From JANNNX01 sp031398745 (lineage in GTDB: Bacteria; Actinomycetota; Acidimicrobiia; Acidimicrobiales; CADCSY01), in the NCBI GenBank assembly GCA_031398745.1, contig JANNNX010000077.1, positions 1-38,588 on the forward strand: a stretch of DNA of 38,588 nt, given 5' to 3'. The notes under the pieces are model-generated. The model was not told the DNA's origin and made no database searches. It saw only the letters and a program-made list of their open reading frames with translations. Shown piece by piece: positions 38,376 through 38,588 of the stretch. How positions within the stretch are numbered: the first letter of the stretch is position 1; the number at the start of each line of letters is the position of its first letter. The position numbers and the translations under genes were made by a program.

Positions 38376-38468
38376 GCCCGGTGCGAGCCGCTGAGTCGGC
38401 TCGGCGCCGGGGAAACGTGGAGGGGCCGAGGCGCGTCGGGGGGGCGTACCTCGGCCCCCACGTCTTTC
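38376..38468 (+). ncRNA. Candidate small RNA or leader RNA
   Basis: From the putative promoter onwards two hairpins follow: CGAGCCG/CGGCTCG (38384-38403, 7-bp stem, 6-nt loop) and a long stem at 38415-38463, followed by CTTT. The segment has no plausible gene. It could be a small RNA of about 95 nt, or the leader of a gene lost at the contig end. I could not match it to a known RNA family. Confidence 0.35.
38415..38463 (+). terminator. Terminator-like hairpin
   Basis: ACGTGG plus GGGCCGAGG pairs with CCTCGGCCC plus CCACGT, a 15-bp stem with a 2-nt bulge and a 17-nt loop, followed by CTTTCC. It is the strongest terminator-like structure of the window and could end the PIG-L transcript or the candidate RNA. 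Confidence 0.55.
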
Positions 38469-38469
38469 C

Positions 38470-38588
38470 GAGTCCGGACGCGGCCCCGGGGGCCCCGCCG
38501 GGCCCCCGGGGGCCCCCCCCCCCAAGGAGGGTGAGCGGGTGAGACCCCCCGAAAACCGAGAGCAGGCGGGGGAAATAAACGCCCGCCA
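38470..38588. other. Low-quality contig end
   Basis: Long C and G runs follow the hairpin, as at the left edge, and no coding or structural signal can be read. It is probably error-rich consensus sequence. Confidence 0.5.

Noticed and set aside
38341..38588. A known riboswitch (cobalamin or c-di-AMP ydaO type) at the right end.
   Set aside because: I looked for their conserved loop sequences by eye and did not find them, so only an unassigned RNA candidate is reported.

Overview
The window is a 38.6 kb stretch of very GC-rich DNA (mostly above 70% G+C) that reads as one contig of an actinobacterium. Evidence for this is the mycothiol-conjugate amidase, the F420 biosynthesis enzyme CofC with three F420-type oxidoreductases, the ImuA'/ImuB/DnaE2 mutasome, and LexA boxes of the actinobacterial type. 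Many start codons lie only 6-9 nt after a TANNNT -10 hexamer, which points to leaderless transcripts. An Acidimicrobiia-like bacterium is my inference, not proven. Both extreme ends (about 1-110 and 38470-38588) are C/G homopolymer-rich and look like low-quality contig ends.

Layout. 0.15-4.9 kb: a lipoprotein gene, the sulfate-activation operon cysD-cysN-cysC (minus strand), and, divergently, a DUF202 membrane protein coupled to cysQ, which removes the PAP by-product of PAPS use. 4.9-9.4 kb: a geranylgeranyl-reductase-type flavoprotein, a small unknown protein, an acyltransferase-3 membrane protein and a benzoate-CoA-ligase-like enzyme. 9.6-12.5 kb: a fumarylacetoacetate-hydrolase-family enzyme, a stand-alone RecB/Cas4-like nuclease coupled to a PAP2 phosphatase, and a DsbA-fold protein. 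12.5-15.8 kb: a 58-aa protein divergent from a TetR regulator that heads a DrrA/DrrB-type drug-export operon, then a pyridoxamine-oxidase-fold F420-type protein. 15.9-17.8 kb: two small proteins, a secreted or anchored thermonuclease, and a YdjC-fold protein without its metal-binding histidines. 17.9-20.15 kb: an SCP2 protein, Mca and an LLM oxidoreductase.

20.15-21.1 kb is a gene-poor, lower-GC island with small membrane-protein genes. 21.1-28.0 kb holds the SOS mutagenesis genes dnaE2 and imuA'-imuB, interrupted by a cold-shock gene and a hisN-like phosphatase; both SOS promoters have the same LexA-box/-10/start geometry. 28.0-30.6 kb: a PAS-GGDEF-EAL protein and a second LLM oxidoreductase. 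30.6-32.7 kb is an arsenic locus: arsR divergent from arsI-aquaporin-arsC across a palindrome-rich control region. 32.7-38.3 kb: an Nfu-N-like protein, an AI-2E-family transporter, a small membrane protein, an operon gpsA-rpiB-like-rnhB, and cofC coupled to a PIG-L deacetylase. A possible small RNA with a terminator-like hairpin lies at the right end.

No tRNA, rRNA, CRISPR array, insertion sequence or prophage gene was recognised. Most of the window is ordinary chromosome. The parts that deserve a second look are the leaderless-promoter pattern, the paired SOS promoters, the degenerate YdjC protein, the lower-GC island, the duplicated hairpin element at the left end and the small RNA candidate.
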